A model generated the notes under the pieces. That model was given only the letters and a program-made list of their open reading frames with translations, was not told the DNA's origin and did not search any database. A program made the translations under genes and the position numbers. This document shows, piece by piece, positions 51,335 through 60,328 of a DNA stretch of 64,000 nucleotides. Origin of the DNA: Thermoplasmata archaeon (GTDB taxonomy: Archaea > Thermoplasmatota > Thermoplasmata > RBG-16-68-12 > SOIM01); assembly GCA_023140195.1 (NCBI GenBank), contig JAGLME010000004.1, positions 374,637-438,636 on the forward strand, in the 5' to 3' direction. Position 1 is the first letter of the stretch; every line of letters begins with the position of its first letter.

Positions 51335-53938
51335 CTAAGAAGACTTGACAACCCAAGTTGTCTCAAAATCTACCCAGATCCAATATCCAAGTCCTGCTTC
51401 AAGAGTCTCCAGATCGCCCAACTCCCGAAGATAGTATGGGCTTGACAGTGGTTCATATCCTTCTATTCTTGAAGACCCAGTGACCGATTTCAAATCTGCA
51501 ACGGTGTAAGAGGAGTTGAAGGAGGGGAACCCGATGAGGTTCCAACCCGTCCTCAATGAAATGGGAGTTGATGTTGGCACAATCCCTGCAATCGTTAGGT
51601 TGCTTGAACCCGTCACGTTCACCCATACTGCCATGGTCGGATCAATATGGGTCAAATCTCCTCTGAAGGGCTTATCTCTCACATGCGACTTCCAATAGTC
51701 GTCGACATCGGACGAATCGAAGAACCATGCCTTCTCATAGCTGACAGTTTGGAAGACGGTGTTAGTGCGCTCGTCGCTCTGAATGAGGGGGATAGACACC
51801 AATTGGGTGCCCTCACCAAGCGATCGTGTGAATTTGCCAGCTTGATTGGGACTGCACGAGGAATTGCTTGACGTATCAACAGCACAAACATTGTAGAAAT
51901 AGTTGTTTGGGTCACCTTCCCCAACATTCCCATCAACGAATTGGAAAGTTCCCTTCGGAACGGAAGCGATCAGCTGATATCCGACCCCGTTAGGATCATA
52001 GCTTGAGGTGTTACGGTAGATGTCGTAGTGATCGACCTCATTCGGAAACGCCAGGTCCTCCTCCATTCTCCAGTAGATTGTCACATTGAACAGGCTGGAA
52101 TTGGTCAGAGAAGCACCGGCAATCGTGGGCACAATCGAAGTAGCCACGGGATTCATTAGAGGATATCTGTCCTGACTGTCAGCATCTATCACATAGGGTG
52201 AATCTCCGATTCCATCGCTTCCAGTGACATCCTGATTCTGACCGCCAAATAGGTCCACACCTCCATAATCAGACCAGTAGTTGCCACCCTCAGGATATCC
52301 ATTGTCCCAGCTGTTTCCGTCCCTAAAATCGATTGACTGGTTCATATTGTTCAAGAAGTTGTTGCGGAATATCTTGTTATTTGACGAGAAGTACATTTCA
52401 ACACCTTTGGTACTGTTGAATAGAGTATTATTCACTATGACATTGCCTTCAGAAGAGAATGCGAGAATCCCATCACCATTCCCCGCGAATCTTGAACCTT
52501 CAACAGTGTTGTTGTCCGAGAATTGCAGTCTTACTCCGACCCAGCTGTTTGAGATGCTTGAGCCTATCAATGAAGAATTGATTGTCTGAACAAAGTAGAG
52601 CAGATCTCCATTATCCATGCTGATGTCGGACAGTGTTATGTTGTCACAATAGGCGAGGGTTGCATGACCAAGGCTCATGTTGTCAACCACGGTGTCACTC
52701 ACATCAAAAAGGTACAGAATGGGCTTTCCGTTCACGAGATTTGAATTGTCAATAGTGTGGTTGAAATTCTCTTTCAGGCTCCCTGCGACCCAAAGACTGT
52801 TCTGGCTATTGTTCCAGAAGACATTTCCCTTGAGAACGGCATTCGTGGAACCAATCAACCGTACTCCGTGCTCATCATTGGTCGATATGTTGGAGCCTAC
52901 GATTCGTATTCTGTCAGAACTAACCACGTAGAAGCCCTCAGTGTTGTTTGCTAACTTCACGTCAAAGAAGCTAACATTCGATGAATAGCCGACCTTTACC
53001 CCTTGGTATGTGTTTGCGACGCTACAATTCGTGATATTGGAATCGGTTGTCGAATGGAGATTCACTCCACTCCACCCCCCCGAGACGCTGCAGTTCCTAA
53101 CAGAGATGTTGGACGAAAAAGCTAGAGATACTGCGTCTCCCTTTGGTATGGTGACATTCTCCAGTGTTGTGTTGTGACTGTCAACAAGTGTAATGTGTCC
53201 GGACTCGAGGTTGCGTATGGTTGTGTTATTCAAATTCTCATAGTAGTGGACTTTCTTTCCATTGACCAGGTTTGTTGCAACTGTTTGATTGAGATCCACT
53301 CTTGAGCCAAAGAATAGCAGATTTGAACGTGAGTTGTTCCAGAAGGTATTGTCGACTATGTAGTTGTGTGGAGATGAACTAATGAAGAATCCGAACTCAT
53401 TGTTTGACACATTGTTGCTGGTGATATTGTTTCCCAGGCTATCTGACATGTCCATCGCAATCATGGAATCTGAGATGGTGCAGTTAGAGATATTGTTGTA
53501 GGGGGACGATATGCCGAGGGTCACTGTTGCGAATGACATCAACACAAATTCGAGCTCTAGGTGACCCGAGGCTCCGACGATAATGCCATACCAATCCTCA
53601 ACGGAAGGACTACTGTCATTCGAGGAGAATGCCACCGGAGAGCTCGCACTGGCAAGAGCAGTGAGGTTGCCCTGCACATACATAGTGTAGAAGCCATTGG
53701 AGAGGACGTCCACGCCTTCTTCGATCGTAAGCGTAACTCCACTTTCGATTGTCACGTCACCCTCAATCCAATACGGGCTATTCGATAACGTCCAGGTCGC
53801 ATTGGATGATATCGAACCTGATGCCGGTGTTCCCATTTCCCGAGTAGCCATCTCTGAGCCAGGCAGAACGAGAGCCGCATTTAAACCAATGGAGAGTGTC
53901 AGGAACGCTACCATTAGGAGTGATGATAATCTCTTCAA
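51335..53938 (-). CDS. Secreted NosD-like right-handed beta-helix protein with FN3-like domain and C-terminal modules
   Basis: 867 residues from TTG 53938, which has GAGGGTG upstream and a TATA box (AGTTTTATC) at about 53979-53987; the frame runs on to 54124 without support. A signal peptide (LSSLLMVAFLTLSIGLNAAL) is followed by about 480 residues of parallel beta-helix repeats (NNISNCTISDS; NNTVEGSRFAGNGDGI; NKIFRNNFLNN), the NosD/pectate-lyase-like fold, with very many N-x-S/T sequons. The NYWSDYGGVD motif near 570 is typical of archaeal NosD-type proteins. An FN3-like domain and two beta modules (LVSIPLI; GWNLIGFPSFNSS) end it. Likely a glycan-binding surface protein. Confidence 0.85.
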   Translation of the reverse strand: MKRLSSLLMVAFLTLSIGLNAALVLPGSEMATREMGTPASGSISSNATWTLSNSPYWIEGDVTIESGVTLTIEEGVDVLSNGFYTMYVQGNLTALASASSPVAFSSNDSSPSVEDWYGIIVGASGHLELEFVLMSFATVTLGISSPYNNISNCTISDSMIAMDMSDSLGNNITSNNVSNNEFGFFISSSPHNYIVDNTFWNNSRSNLLFFGSRVDLNQTVATNLVNGKKVHYYENLNNTTIRNLESGHITLVDSHNTTLENVTIPKGDAVSLAFSSNISVRNCSVSGGWSGVNLHSTTDSNITNCSVANTYQGVKVGYSSNVSFFDVKLANNTEGFYVVSSDRIRIVGSNISTNDEHGVRLIGSTNAVLKGNVFWNNSQNSLWVAGSLKENFNHTIDNSNLVNGKPILYLFDVSDTVVDNMSLGHATLAYCDNITLSDISMDNGDLLYFVQTINSSLIGSSISNSWVGVRLQFSDNNTVEGSRFAGNGDGILAFSSEGNVIVNNTLFNSTKGVEMYFSSNNKIFRNNFLNNMNQSIDFRDGNSWDNGYPEGGNYWSDYGGVDLFGGQNQDVTGSDGIGDSPYVIDADSQDRYPLMNPVATSIVPTIAGASLTNSSLFNVTIYWRMEEDLAFPNEVDHYDIYRNTSSYDPNGVGYQLIASVPKGTFQFVDGNVGEGDPNNYFYNVCAVDTSSNSSCSPNQAGKFTRSLGEGTQLVSIPLIQSDERTNTVFQTVSYEKAWFFDSSDVDDYWKSHVRDKPFRGDLTHIDPTMAVWVNVTGSSNLTIAGIVPTSTPISLRTGWNLIGFPSFNSSYTVADLKSVTGSSRIEGYEPLSSPYYLRELGDLETLEAGLGYWIWVDFETTWVVKSS

Positions 53939-54154
53939 TCGGGCACCCTCGTTCAAGTTTACCAGTGAGCTGACAGATAAAACTTTCTGTGGTCTACAGT
54001 TTGAAATGGCCAATTCTTGTTGCCCAACATGTGGAAGCCGCACGATATGGGGTAATCTCCAAACAACGTCAACGGAGTTGGGATGATTCAGACTGACATG
54101 TATCTTCACTTCAGAAAGCGCCATGAGTGATTTGCATCGTCCCGATGGGAAACC

Positions 54155-54649
54155 ATGTTCTCAACCCAATGGCAGCTTGGAGCTTCTCTAACATATTGGC
54201 CGCCCAACTGGTTCTGCTTCAATCCAGTTGTTGCTGCAACTGGCCAATACGTACATGTGGCTTGGGACGAGTGGTTGGAAGATGGTTATATGGATGATGA
54301 CGTCTACTACAGAAGAAGTACAGATCATGGACAGCAATGGACTGAACTCATTCAGAGAATCACGGTAGACTCTGACGCACAAGAGCGTCCTGACCTTGCC
54401 GTCATGAACAATGAAGTTCATCTCGTCTGGCAAGACAATAGGGTCAATCCGGGGCCCCACGTCTTCTATGCCAGAAGTGAAACGGATGGTGCCCCTGGCG
54501 CATGGACGCACATAGGGGACTTGACTGGCGACGCAACATCTGCGGGCTCACCAGCCTTGGCTACCACGCCCGATATCCTGCATATGGTCTGGTCCCAATT
54601 CATAGGAACGAAGTTCGAGATATGCTACAAACGAAACGCTCCATTCTAG
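54155..54649 (+). pseudogene. Fragment of a sialidase/BNR-repeat-like secreted protein
   Basis: 164 residues with two or three BNR-like strands: VHVAWDEW, YYRRSTDHGQQWTELIQ, VHLVWQDNR, FYARSETDGAPGAWT, LHMVWSQF. Complete six-bladed BNR propellers need several hundred residues and a signal peptide; both are missing, so this is probably a remnant, though a short protein cannot be ruled out. No ribosome binding site is seen before ATG 54155; the frame is open upstream to 54131. Confidence 0.55.
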
Positions 54650-54749
54650 GAGCCACTCAGTTGACCGCCCCAGCAGCATGCGGGCTGACATACCGGGAAT
54701 TGGAGAAAGTAAATAAACCAGGAGAATCATATGAAATCACAGAGGGGGA

Positions 54750-56303
54750 ATGATGCGTCCACGTGTCGCTAGTATGACTGTCATTGCAATCTTACTCTTT
54801 ACTGTTTTCCAATCAGCGACTTCGGTCAATGAGGACCAAAAGACGGTGGCGAATGCCACCGGTCCTTATGAAGGTCTTGAGGGGTCTCCCATAACATTCA
54901 ATGCTACCGGCGCTCTTGACCACGAGGACGAAACAATCCAATACCGGTGGGATTTTGACGATGATGGGTTATGGGACACTAACTGGTCCTCCGATCCAAT
55001 GGCAACTTACACTTGGGGTGACGACTATTCAGGCGAGATTGCATTCCAAACAATGACAGCTGGTGATGAGAAGGAGGATATCAATGCGGAAGGCGATTAC
55101 ATCTGGTTCAGTGCGGTGAATTGGATGGGGGAGAATGGACAGTCCTTTGTCCCTAACGAGAAGACATTATCAAAGATTGCTGTGGATGTTCGAGTGAGCT
55201 ACGGGACCCCGAACGGAGACTTGCTCCTATACGTGAGGGAGAGGATAGACGGCCCTAACCTAACACATGCATCCATTCCTCCAGATGAACTCCCTCGGAA
55301 TCCTTATACCCCTCCAGAGGATTGGCCTGTATTCGATTTTCCGGACATTGAAGTGGAAATTGGTGAGGAATACTATTTTGTTATCACAAGTCCGGTTACG
55401 GCTGGGGGAAATTATGAAATACATCTCAGTAACGACACCTATGCCAATGGGACTGCTTACTATCATGAACTAGGAAAGAACTGGGAAATGAAAACTGGCA
55501 GAGACCTTAGGTTCAGAACTTATACGTCTGAAATCATACTCTCTGAACCTGTGCATATGCCGGTCACTGTGAGAAACTTGGACCCTGCTATTGAGAATCT
55601 GGAGTACACTGTCCATGAGAATCAACCGCGAACACAAGGGTTTTGGCGCTTCCCGTGTCACCACGAAAATCTCCCGCCCCCAGACCATTTGGATATTCAA
55701 GAGGAATTCATCACGGAGATTAGAGGGAATTCCAAGGTATTCATGGATTTGAAGTCCAAGCAGGAAGTCTGCGCCATCCTGGAGCCCTCAGAACGTTCAT
55801 CAATGAAGGACAAGGCAAAACAGCAATTGATGGCTCTCTGGTTGAATGTTGTGTCAGGCAGACTTCACTTGAATTCATCAGTAAACCTCTCAGAACTTAC
55901 TCCGTCCAGTAATCTTGGCGACGTGATTGATGAAGTTGAAGATGTCGTCTCAAACTCTGCTGGGAAAGAGGACTTGGAGAGGGCAAAGGACATCTCAGAT
56001 TCTATCAATAATGGCATAGGTGTTCCAGCTGCTTTTCTGATAGTCGACACAACTGGGAGCGACATCGGAAGCGATGATCTTTCTGTGAATTGGAACTGGG
56101 GAGACGGAACTTCCACATCTGCAATATACTACAATGACGGGATTGGACCTGACCCATATCCGAGTCCAGATATCAATTCTATTTCAGTGACTGATACTCA
56201 AAAGCACGATTTCTTCGACGGAGGATTCCACACAATTCTTCTCACGATGGAGGACGACGATGGCGGGAGTGTCACGAGGATCTTCGAATTCACTACACCA
56301 TGA
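54750..56303 (+). CDS. Secreted PKD-domain protein with an inserted jelly-roll-like domain
   Basis: 517 residues with a signal peptide (VASMTVIAILLFTVFQSATS). A PKD domain starts at about 35 (GPYEGLEGSPITFNATGA, YRWDFDDDGLWDTNW) and is interrupted by about 170 residues (GQSFVPNEKTLSKIAVDV to LGKNWEMKTGRDLRFR) homologous in pattern to the insert of the 1059-aa protein at 35559-38738. The middle is helical and begins with the RTQGFWRFPC motif. A last PKD-like unit (WNWGDGTS; LLTMEDDDGGSV) closes it. It probably acts at the cell surface. AGAGGGGGA precedes the start. Confidence 0.82.
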   Translation: MMRPRVASMTVIAILLFTVFQSATSVNEDQKTVANATGPYEGLEGSPITFNATGALDHEDETIQYRWDFDDDGLWDTNWSSDPMATYTWGDDYSGEIAFQTMTAGDEKEDINAEGDYIWFSAVNWMGENGQSFVPNEKTLSKIAVDVRVSYGTPNGDLLLYVRERIDGPNLTHASIPPDELPRNPYTPPEDWPVFDFPDIEVEIGEEYYFVITSPVTAGGNYEIHLSNDTYANGTAYYHELGKNWEMKTGRDLRFRTYTSEIILSEPVHMPVTVRNLDPAIENLEYTVHENQPRTQGFWRFPCHHENLPPPDHLDIQEEFITEIRGNSKVFMDLKSKQEVCAILEPSERSSMKDKAKQQLMALWLNVVSGRLHLNSSVNLSELTPSSNLGDVIDEVEDVVSNSAGKEDLERAKDISDSINNGIGVPAAFLIVDTTGSDIGSDDLSVNWNWGDGTSTSAIYYNDGIGPDPYPSPDINSISVTDTQKHDFFDGGFHTILLTMEDDDGGSVTRIFEFTTP

Positions 56304-56364
56304 GCCCTCCTTCATAAGAAATAGTCACTGGACTTGGTTGATATGGGTGTTGGCGGATGCGAAC

Positions 56365-58278
56365 CTAGTCTAGTCTATAATGCCGATTGTAGAACTCCTG
56401 GATCTCTCCGGCGGATGGGATCTCACAACAGTTCCAGACATCCATGACTTTCTCAAGTTTCTCGCCGCCTTCTTGTCCCCGGAACAGGTTCTCCAAGAAC
56501 TCAGTCCTTTCCTTGATGTCCCTCTCGTAGAACGCAATGAATTCCTCAGCGGTGTAGTAGTTCAACGGATTGAACCGTTTCCCGAAGTCGGTCATCCCAT
56601 GCACTTCTTCCAGTTCCTTTGGCTCTGGTAGCAGATAGCCGAAAACGGGGTTCTCGATCCAGCTGCTTATCTTTCTGTTCGATACTAGATCTACGAGTTT
56701 CTTTGAGTCCTGAACCGTGATCTTCTCCCCCTGACCAACGTACACAACTTCCCCGGCCAGATCCTTCTCGATCTCGCCATTCTCAGTCATTTTCGAGATG
56801 AACTGACCGCCCCCATCCACCTTTCGAATCTGATCACCCTGAAGATCGTACTCCCCCACGAAACCCACGTTGTTGATGAAGAACACCAGCTTGTCGTCAA
56901 GGCCGAGGTCCATATCCCTGTACATCTTCAGTTTCAGTATCGCCTGCCTGGACTGTTCCCCCACCATGAAGTCCGTTGCTGCATATGACCTTACTCTCGT
57001 TCCCACCTTCTGCGCCGCGATTGCGGATGTTATGATGCTCTCGCAAGCTGAATCCAACGCAATAGCCATCGCCGGATCGGTCACCCTGAACAGGGGCTCA
57101 AGGACATCGAACCTCTTGAAGCTCAATGATTCGGTCTTGAGATGCTTGGTCCTTCCCGAGCCCCAGCCGGGATTCAACTCGCTGAAAAGGAAGATGAACC
57201 TGCCGTTCGTGGTCTTGCTCTTCTCATAATGCATGGGTGTTAGCGGGCCTATCTCCTCCCCTTCGATCTGCTGGGGGATCTTCACCTCATAATCGCCGAT
57301 CTTCTTCATGACGAACTCGACGCCCTCGCAATCGATGTTCATGGCGAGTACGACCGGCCTCTTTCCATCAGGTCCTATCTCCATTGATTTTATCAACCCT
57401 GGCCACTCCGGACTCCCGGGACGCAATCCTTCTGATTTTGCGAAGCTTGCGGCCTCCAATCCGATGAGTTGCACATCTGTGATCTTGCCACTCTCGATTA
57501 TCGGTTTTCCAAAACAAGCGTCATCCTGCTCTAGCTCCGGTCCGACCGTCAGAGTCGTCTTTCCGGTACCGCTCAACCCCTTCAGAACCCTGTCCGATGT
57601 ACATCCAGCGTGGTATGACACGAGCCCATCCAGTTCCCCCTTGTTCCACACCATTGTGAGGTTCGGCTTCTTGAACGCTCCCCCGAAATAATCGATGCCA
57701 AGGGACACAACCTGTCGGTGATTGCTGCCCATCTCGGTCATGTCATAGAGCGTTATCGGGTCGCTGGGATCATATTCCGGCCAGAACTCCTTGATCTCGT
57801 CAACGTACTTTTGGGGAAGTGGTTCAGGTATCACATAGTTCCAGCAGTGCACATCCATGCCTTCTCTCGGAGGGAAGACCATCAACTTCGCCATCCACGC
57901 TATGTAAGCGCTGTGCGGGTTCTCGACACTGACGGTGAATCGGAGTCCGACCTCGTAACCGGCTTCGCCTTGGATACCTTCCATAACGATGACCTTGGCG
58001 TCCTTGATATACCGCTTGGCAACCTGTATCAGCTTCTTGCCGATGTTCACATCGAAAGTCCTCTGCTTCTGACCCAGTCTGTAACCTTCGGGGACCATGT
58101 AGAACGCCCTGTCCGGTCTCCTGCCGGCTTGGGTGGACGCGAAAAGGTATTGACCGTCCTTGGTGAAGATGTAGTAGGGTTCAAGAAACTCGGCGTAGAA
58201 ATCGTCGTCTGGATTGTGGATGACGTTCTCTCTTCCTACCTCAAGGCCTTCCTCGATCTGAAACGACTCTGTCGCCAT
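56365..58278 (-). CDS. pckA: Phosphoenolpyruvate carboxykinase, ATP type
   Basis: Converts oxaloacetate and a nucleotide to PEP, CO2 and NDP, the entry step of gluconeogenesis. 637 residues from ATG 58278 (GGTGG before it); the frame reaches 58308 but that part overlaps the TATA-like GTTTATTTTG at 58311-58320. P-loop GLSGTGKTTLT near residue 233 matches the ATP-dependent family, and YHAGCTSDRVL and FLFSELNPGWG are in the active-site region. The chain is about 100 residues longer than the E. coli enzyme. It should work with the Tdh-Kbl genes in using amino acids as carbon source. Confidence 0.93.
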   Translation of the reverse strand: MATESFQIEEGLEVGRENVIHNPDDDFYAEFLEPYYIFTKDGQYLFASTQAGRRPDRAFYMVPEGYRLGQKQRTFDVNIGKKLIQVAKRYIKDAKVIVMEGIQGEAGYEVGLRFTVSVENPHSAYIAWMAKLMVFPPREGMDVHCWNYVIPEPLPQKYVDEIKEFWPEYDPSDPITLYDMTEMGSNHRQVVSLGIDYFGGAFKKPNLTMVWNKGELDGLVSYHAGCTSDRVLKGLSGTGKTTLTVGPELEQDDACFGKPIIESGKITDVQLIGLEAASFAKSEGLRPGSPEWPGLIKSMEIGPDGKRPVVLAMNIDCEGVEFVMKKIGDYEVKIPQQIEGEEIGPLTPMHYEKSKTTNGRFIFLFSELNPGWGSGRTKHLKTESLSFKRFDVLEPLFRVTDPAMAIALDSACESIITSAIAAQKVGTRVRSYAATDFMVGEQSRQAILKLKMYRDMDLGLDDKLVFFINNVGFVGEYDLQGDQIRKVDGGGQFISKMTENGEIEKDLAGEVVYVGQGEKITVQDSKKLVDLVSNRKISSWIENPVFGYLLPEPKELEEVHGMTDFGKRFNPLNYYTAEEFIAFYERDIKERTEFLENLFRGQEGGEKLEKVMDVWNCCEIPSAGEIQEFYNRHYRLD

Positions 58279-58356
58279 GGTACAACCACCGTCACAGGGA
58301 ATGTTCAACTCAAAATAAACGTTGCGAATAAGGTCCGCGATCTTGGAGGATTCGCC

Positions 58357-59358
58357 CTACGATCTTGAGTACCTCGACTTCAGGAGAATCACGACAGCGG
58401 CAGAGAAGAATACTGTGACCCCGAACGAGACGGTGTCCACGGAAGGGTGCCAGTCCTCCTCTTCAAATGGAAGGATATCGACATTGAGGAAGCCTTCCCA
58501 AGAGAACTCTTTCAACCTGGGGAAGTCGGAGGTGAAAGCGATACCGCCTCCGATGTTCTCGTGAGAGAAGGAGACATCCTCTGTTTCCTGCTCGTGATGA
58601 ATCTCCTTGTCCAGGCCAATGGTCATCACCGAAGAAGGAAGGCTTGAGGAGATCTCCACGAAGTTGTTCCGGTCCTGCCAGGAGAGGTCCTCTTGGCTTG
58701 TAAGGACTTCCACCTCCAGCGAAATCTCCAGGTTAAAGCCTTCCTCAGGGTAGTTGAGCTCGAATCTCATGAGAGCACTGGCGGGACCATACTCGACGCC
58801 GTCGTGGACCAACTTCTCATCGAAGAGCTCAAGATGCAGCTCGAGCTTCGATTCGCCCACTAAGTGCCATTCCACTTCGAGGACTTGTCCATCCACTTCA
58901 TCGAGGACCACATTGTAGGTCTTGGTCGAGTATGAAGCATCGGCTATCTGATAGGTTCCAATGTTGTCGTTTGTGCCGCCATGGTTGTCGGTCACAACTA
59001 CCCTTTCCAGCCTGAGTGTCACTTCGGACCCCCGTCCCCCAGGATCGGTGTGAGATACGCGCAGGGAGCCATCGGACATGTCAACCTCGAAAAGCAGAAC
59101 ATCGTTCGTATCGGAGCCGATCGACTCCAGTGTCGCGATATCTCCGACCACATAGGCCGAGATCTGCCTGCCGGGGCCGTTTCCCAGAGCACCAACCGCC
59201 GAAAATATAAACGCGAGGGGAACCAGGACGGTAAGGAGGGAGAGCCTCCTTCGGTCCTTCTTTATGCGATTTATCAGAGCCTGCTTTTCGGAGATATCCG
59301 TCACCTTGATTCCCCTGCGTTGGGGACCTTCTTTCCTATAGGGACGTCGGTCCTTCAT
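58357..59358 (-). CDS. Membrane-anchored extracellular beta protein of unknown function
   Basis: 333 residues from ATG 59358, chosen because a TATA box (GTTATATC, about 59380-59388) precedes it by about 26 nt; ATG 59403 would lie upstream of that box. A basic N-terminus, one helix (about 40-60), a large beta-rich outer domain (LRVSHTDPGG; SYSTKTYNVVLDEV; LELHLELFDEK) and a C-terminal helix (about 307-327) followed by KSRYSRS suggest anchoring at both ends. Family not recognised. Confidence 0.7.
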   Translation of the reverse strand: MKDRRPYRKEGPQRRGIKVTDISEKQALINRIKKDRRRLSLLTVLVPLAFIFSAVGALGNGPGRQISAYVVGDIATLESIGSDTNDVLLFEVDMSDGSLRVSHTDPGGRGSEVTLRLERVVVTDNHGGTNDNIGTYQIADASYSTKTYNVVLDEVDGQVLEVEWHLVGESKLELHLELFDEKLVHDGVEYGPASALMRFELNYPEEGFNLEISLEVEVLTSQEDLSWQDRNNFVEISSSLPSSVMTIGLDKEIHHEQETEDVSFSHENIGGGIAFTSDFPRLKEFSWEGFLNVDILPFEEEDWHPSVDTVSFGVTVFFSAAVVILLKSRYSRS

Positions 59359-59431
59359 CCGTCCAAAGACAGGCGCCAGAGATATAACTGGTTTATTTGA
59401 CATGATTCGAATTCTTTGACAAGACTGGAAA

Positions 59432-59974
59432 CTAATACAGATCCCTCCAAATCTCGGCGAAGCGGTCGAACATGTCCTTTGAAAGCGGTCTGTAAGCGAT
59501 CAGCAGCTTCAGGGTGCTCTCTGGATCCTTCAGTTGGAAGCCGCGTTCCTCCCCGACCGGGATCTTCTCGATCAATTCTCCTTTTGTGAGCTTCTTCAGG
59601 TGATATGAAAGAGTGGACGATGGAATGTCCAGTTCACCAGCGATGTCCATGTGTCTGGCGCTTCCCACCCTCAGCAGGCAAAGAACAATCGAGAGCGGGG
59701 TCTCCTGTCTCAAGATGGCAAGCTTGTCCTTCTCGTCCGGATGGAGGGCCTTGGGATCCTCAACTCGTTTGACCCCGGCGTAGAACCTCTTGTACTTGTC
59801 CGACTCGGTGGAAGAGACCAATCCTCCCTTCCCCAACACCCGAAGGTGGTAGTCCAGCAGCTGGACCGACATGCCAAGCGACCTTTCAAGTTCCCTGAGA
59901 TGGACTCCTGGAAACTTCACAATGAACTCGAATATCTTGCGTCGGGTGTCAAGTTCGAGAAGGTCCTTGGTCAT
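59432..59974 (-). CDS. Double winged-helix transcriptional regulator (ArsR-like)
   Basis: 180 residues. Two winged-helix units lie in series: about 8-70 (LRELERSLGMSVQLLDYHLRVL) and 90-150 (HMDIAGELDIPSSTLSYHLKKL). A strong GGAGGT seven bases before ATG 59974 fixes the start. It follows the small membrane-protein gene on the same strand by 12 nt. Twin-wH proteins next to a short membrane protein are common in archaea and may transduce a membrane signal, but the targets are unknown. Confidence 0.88.
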   Translation of the reverse strand: MTKDLLELDTRRKIFEFIVKFPGVHLRELERSLGMSVQLLDYHLRVLGKGGLVSSTESDKYKRFYAGVKRVEDPKALHPDEKDKLAILRQETPLSIVLCLLRVGSARHMDIAGELDIPSSTLSYHLKKLTKGELIEKIPVGEERGFQLKDPESTLKLLIAYRPLSKDMFDRFAEIWRDLY

Positions 59975-59986
59975 GTGCACCTCCGC

Positions 59987-60253
59987 CTAGGAAGGTTTCA
60001 AGGTGGCGACGAAGAAGGTCACCAGGACCGCCACATCGAACACGGCGAGGAGGGTGAACGTGGTGGGAACATCCATTTCCGAGTAGAACAGACCGACGGT
60101 CCAAACGATCCCTTTCACCAGTATCAGGAAGAACGCGATAGCGACAATGGCCATCCTCCGCTCACCGCTCCTGCGGTAGGAAATGAGAGAGGTGACGAAG
60201 AGCGCAAATGAAAGAACGACCAGCACACCAACCAGGATGCTCTCCAAGGTCAT
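59987..60253 (-). CDS. Small three-helix membrane protein paired with the winged-helix regulator
   Basis: 88 residues from ATG 60253 (TTG 60262 possible), predicted helices at about 5-26, 33-54 and 64-85. A minus-strand TATA-like CTTAATGAG (about 60272-60280) lies about 25 nt upstream. Its stop is 12 nt before the regulator start, so the two are almost certainly co-transcribed. Confidence 0.75.
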   Translation of the reverse strand: MTLESILVGVLVVLSFALFVTSLISYRRSGERRMAIVAIAFFLILVKGIVWTVGLFYSEMDVPTTFTLLAVFDVAVLVTFFVATLKPS

Positions 60254-60328
60254 GGGAATCAAAAGGTGACAGGCTCATTAAGTCTTTTCGGAAAAACTAT
60301 TTCTGCAACCGCCATTACTCGTTGTCAG

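Noticed and set aside
53939..54124. 62-codon extension of the beta-helix protein
   Set aside because: It lies in front of the signal peptide and across a TATA-like element; TTG 53938 has a ribosome binding site.
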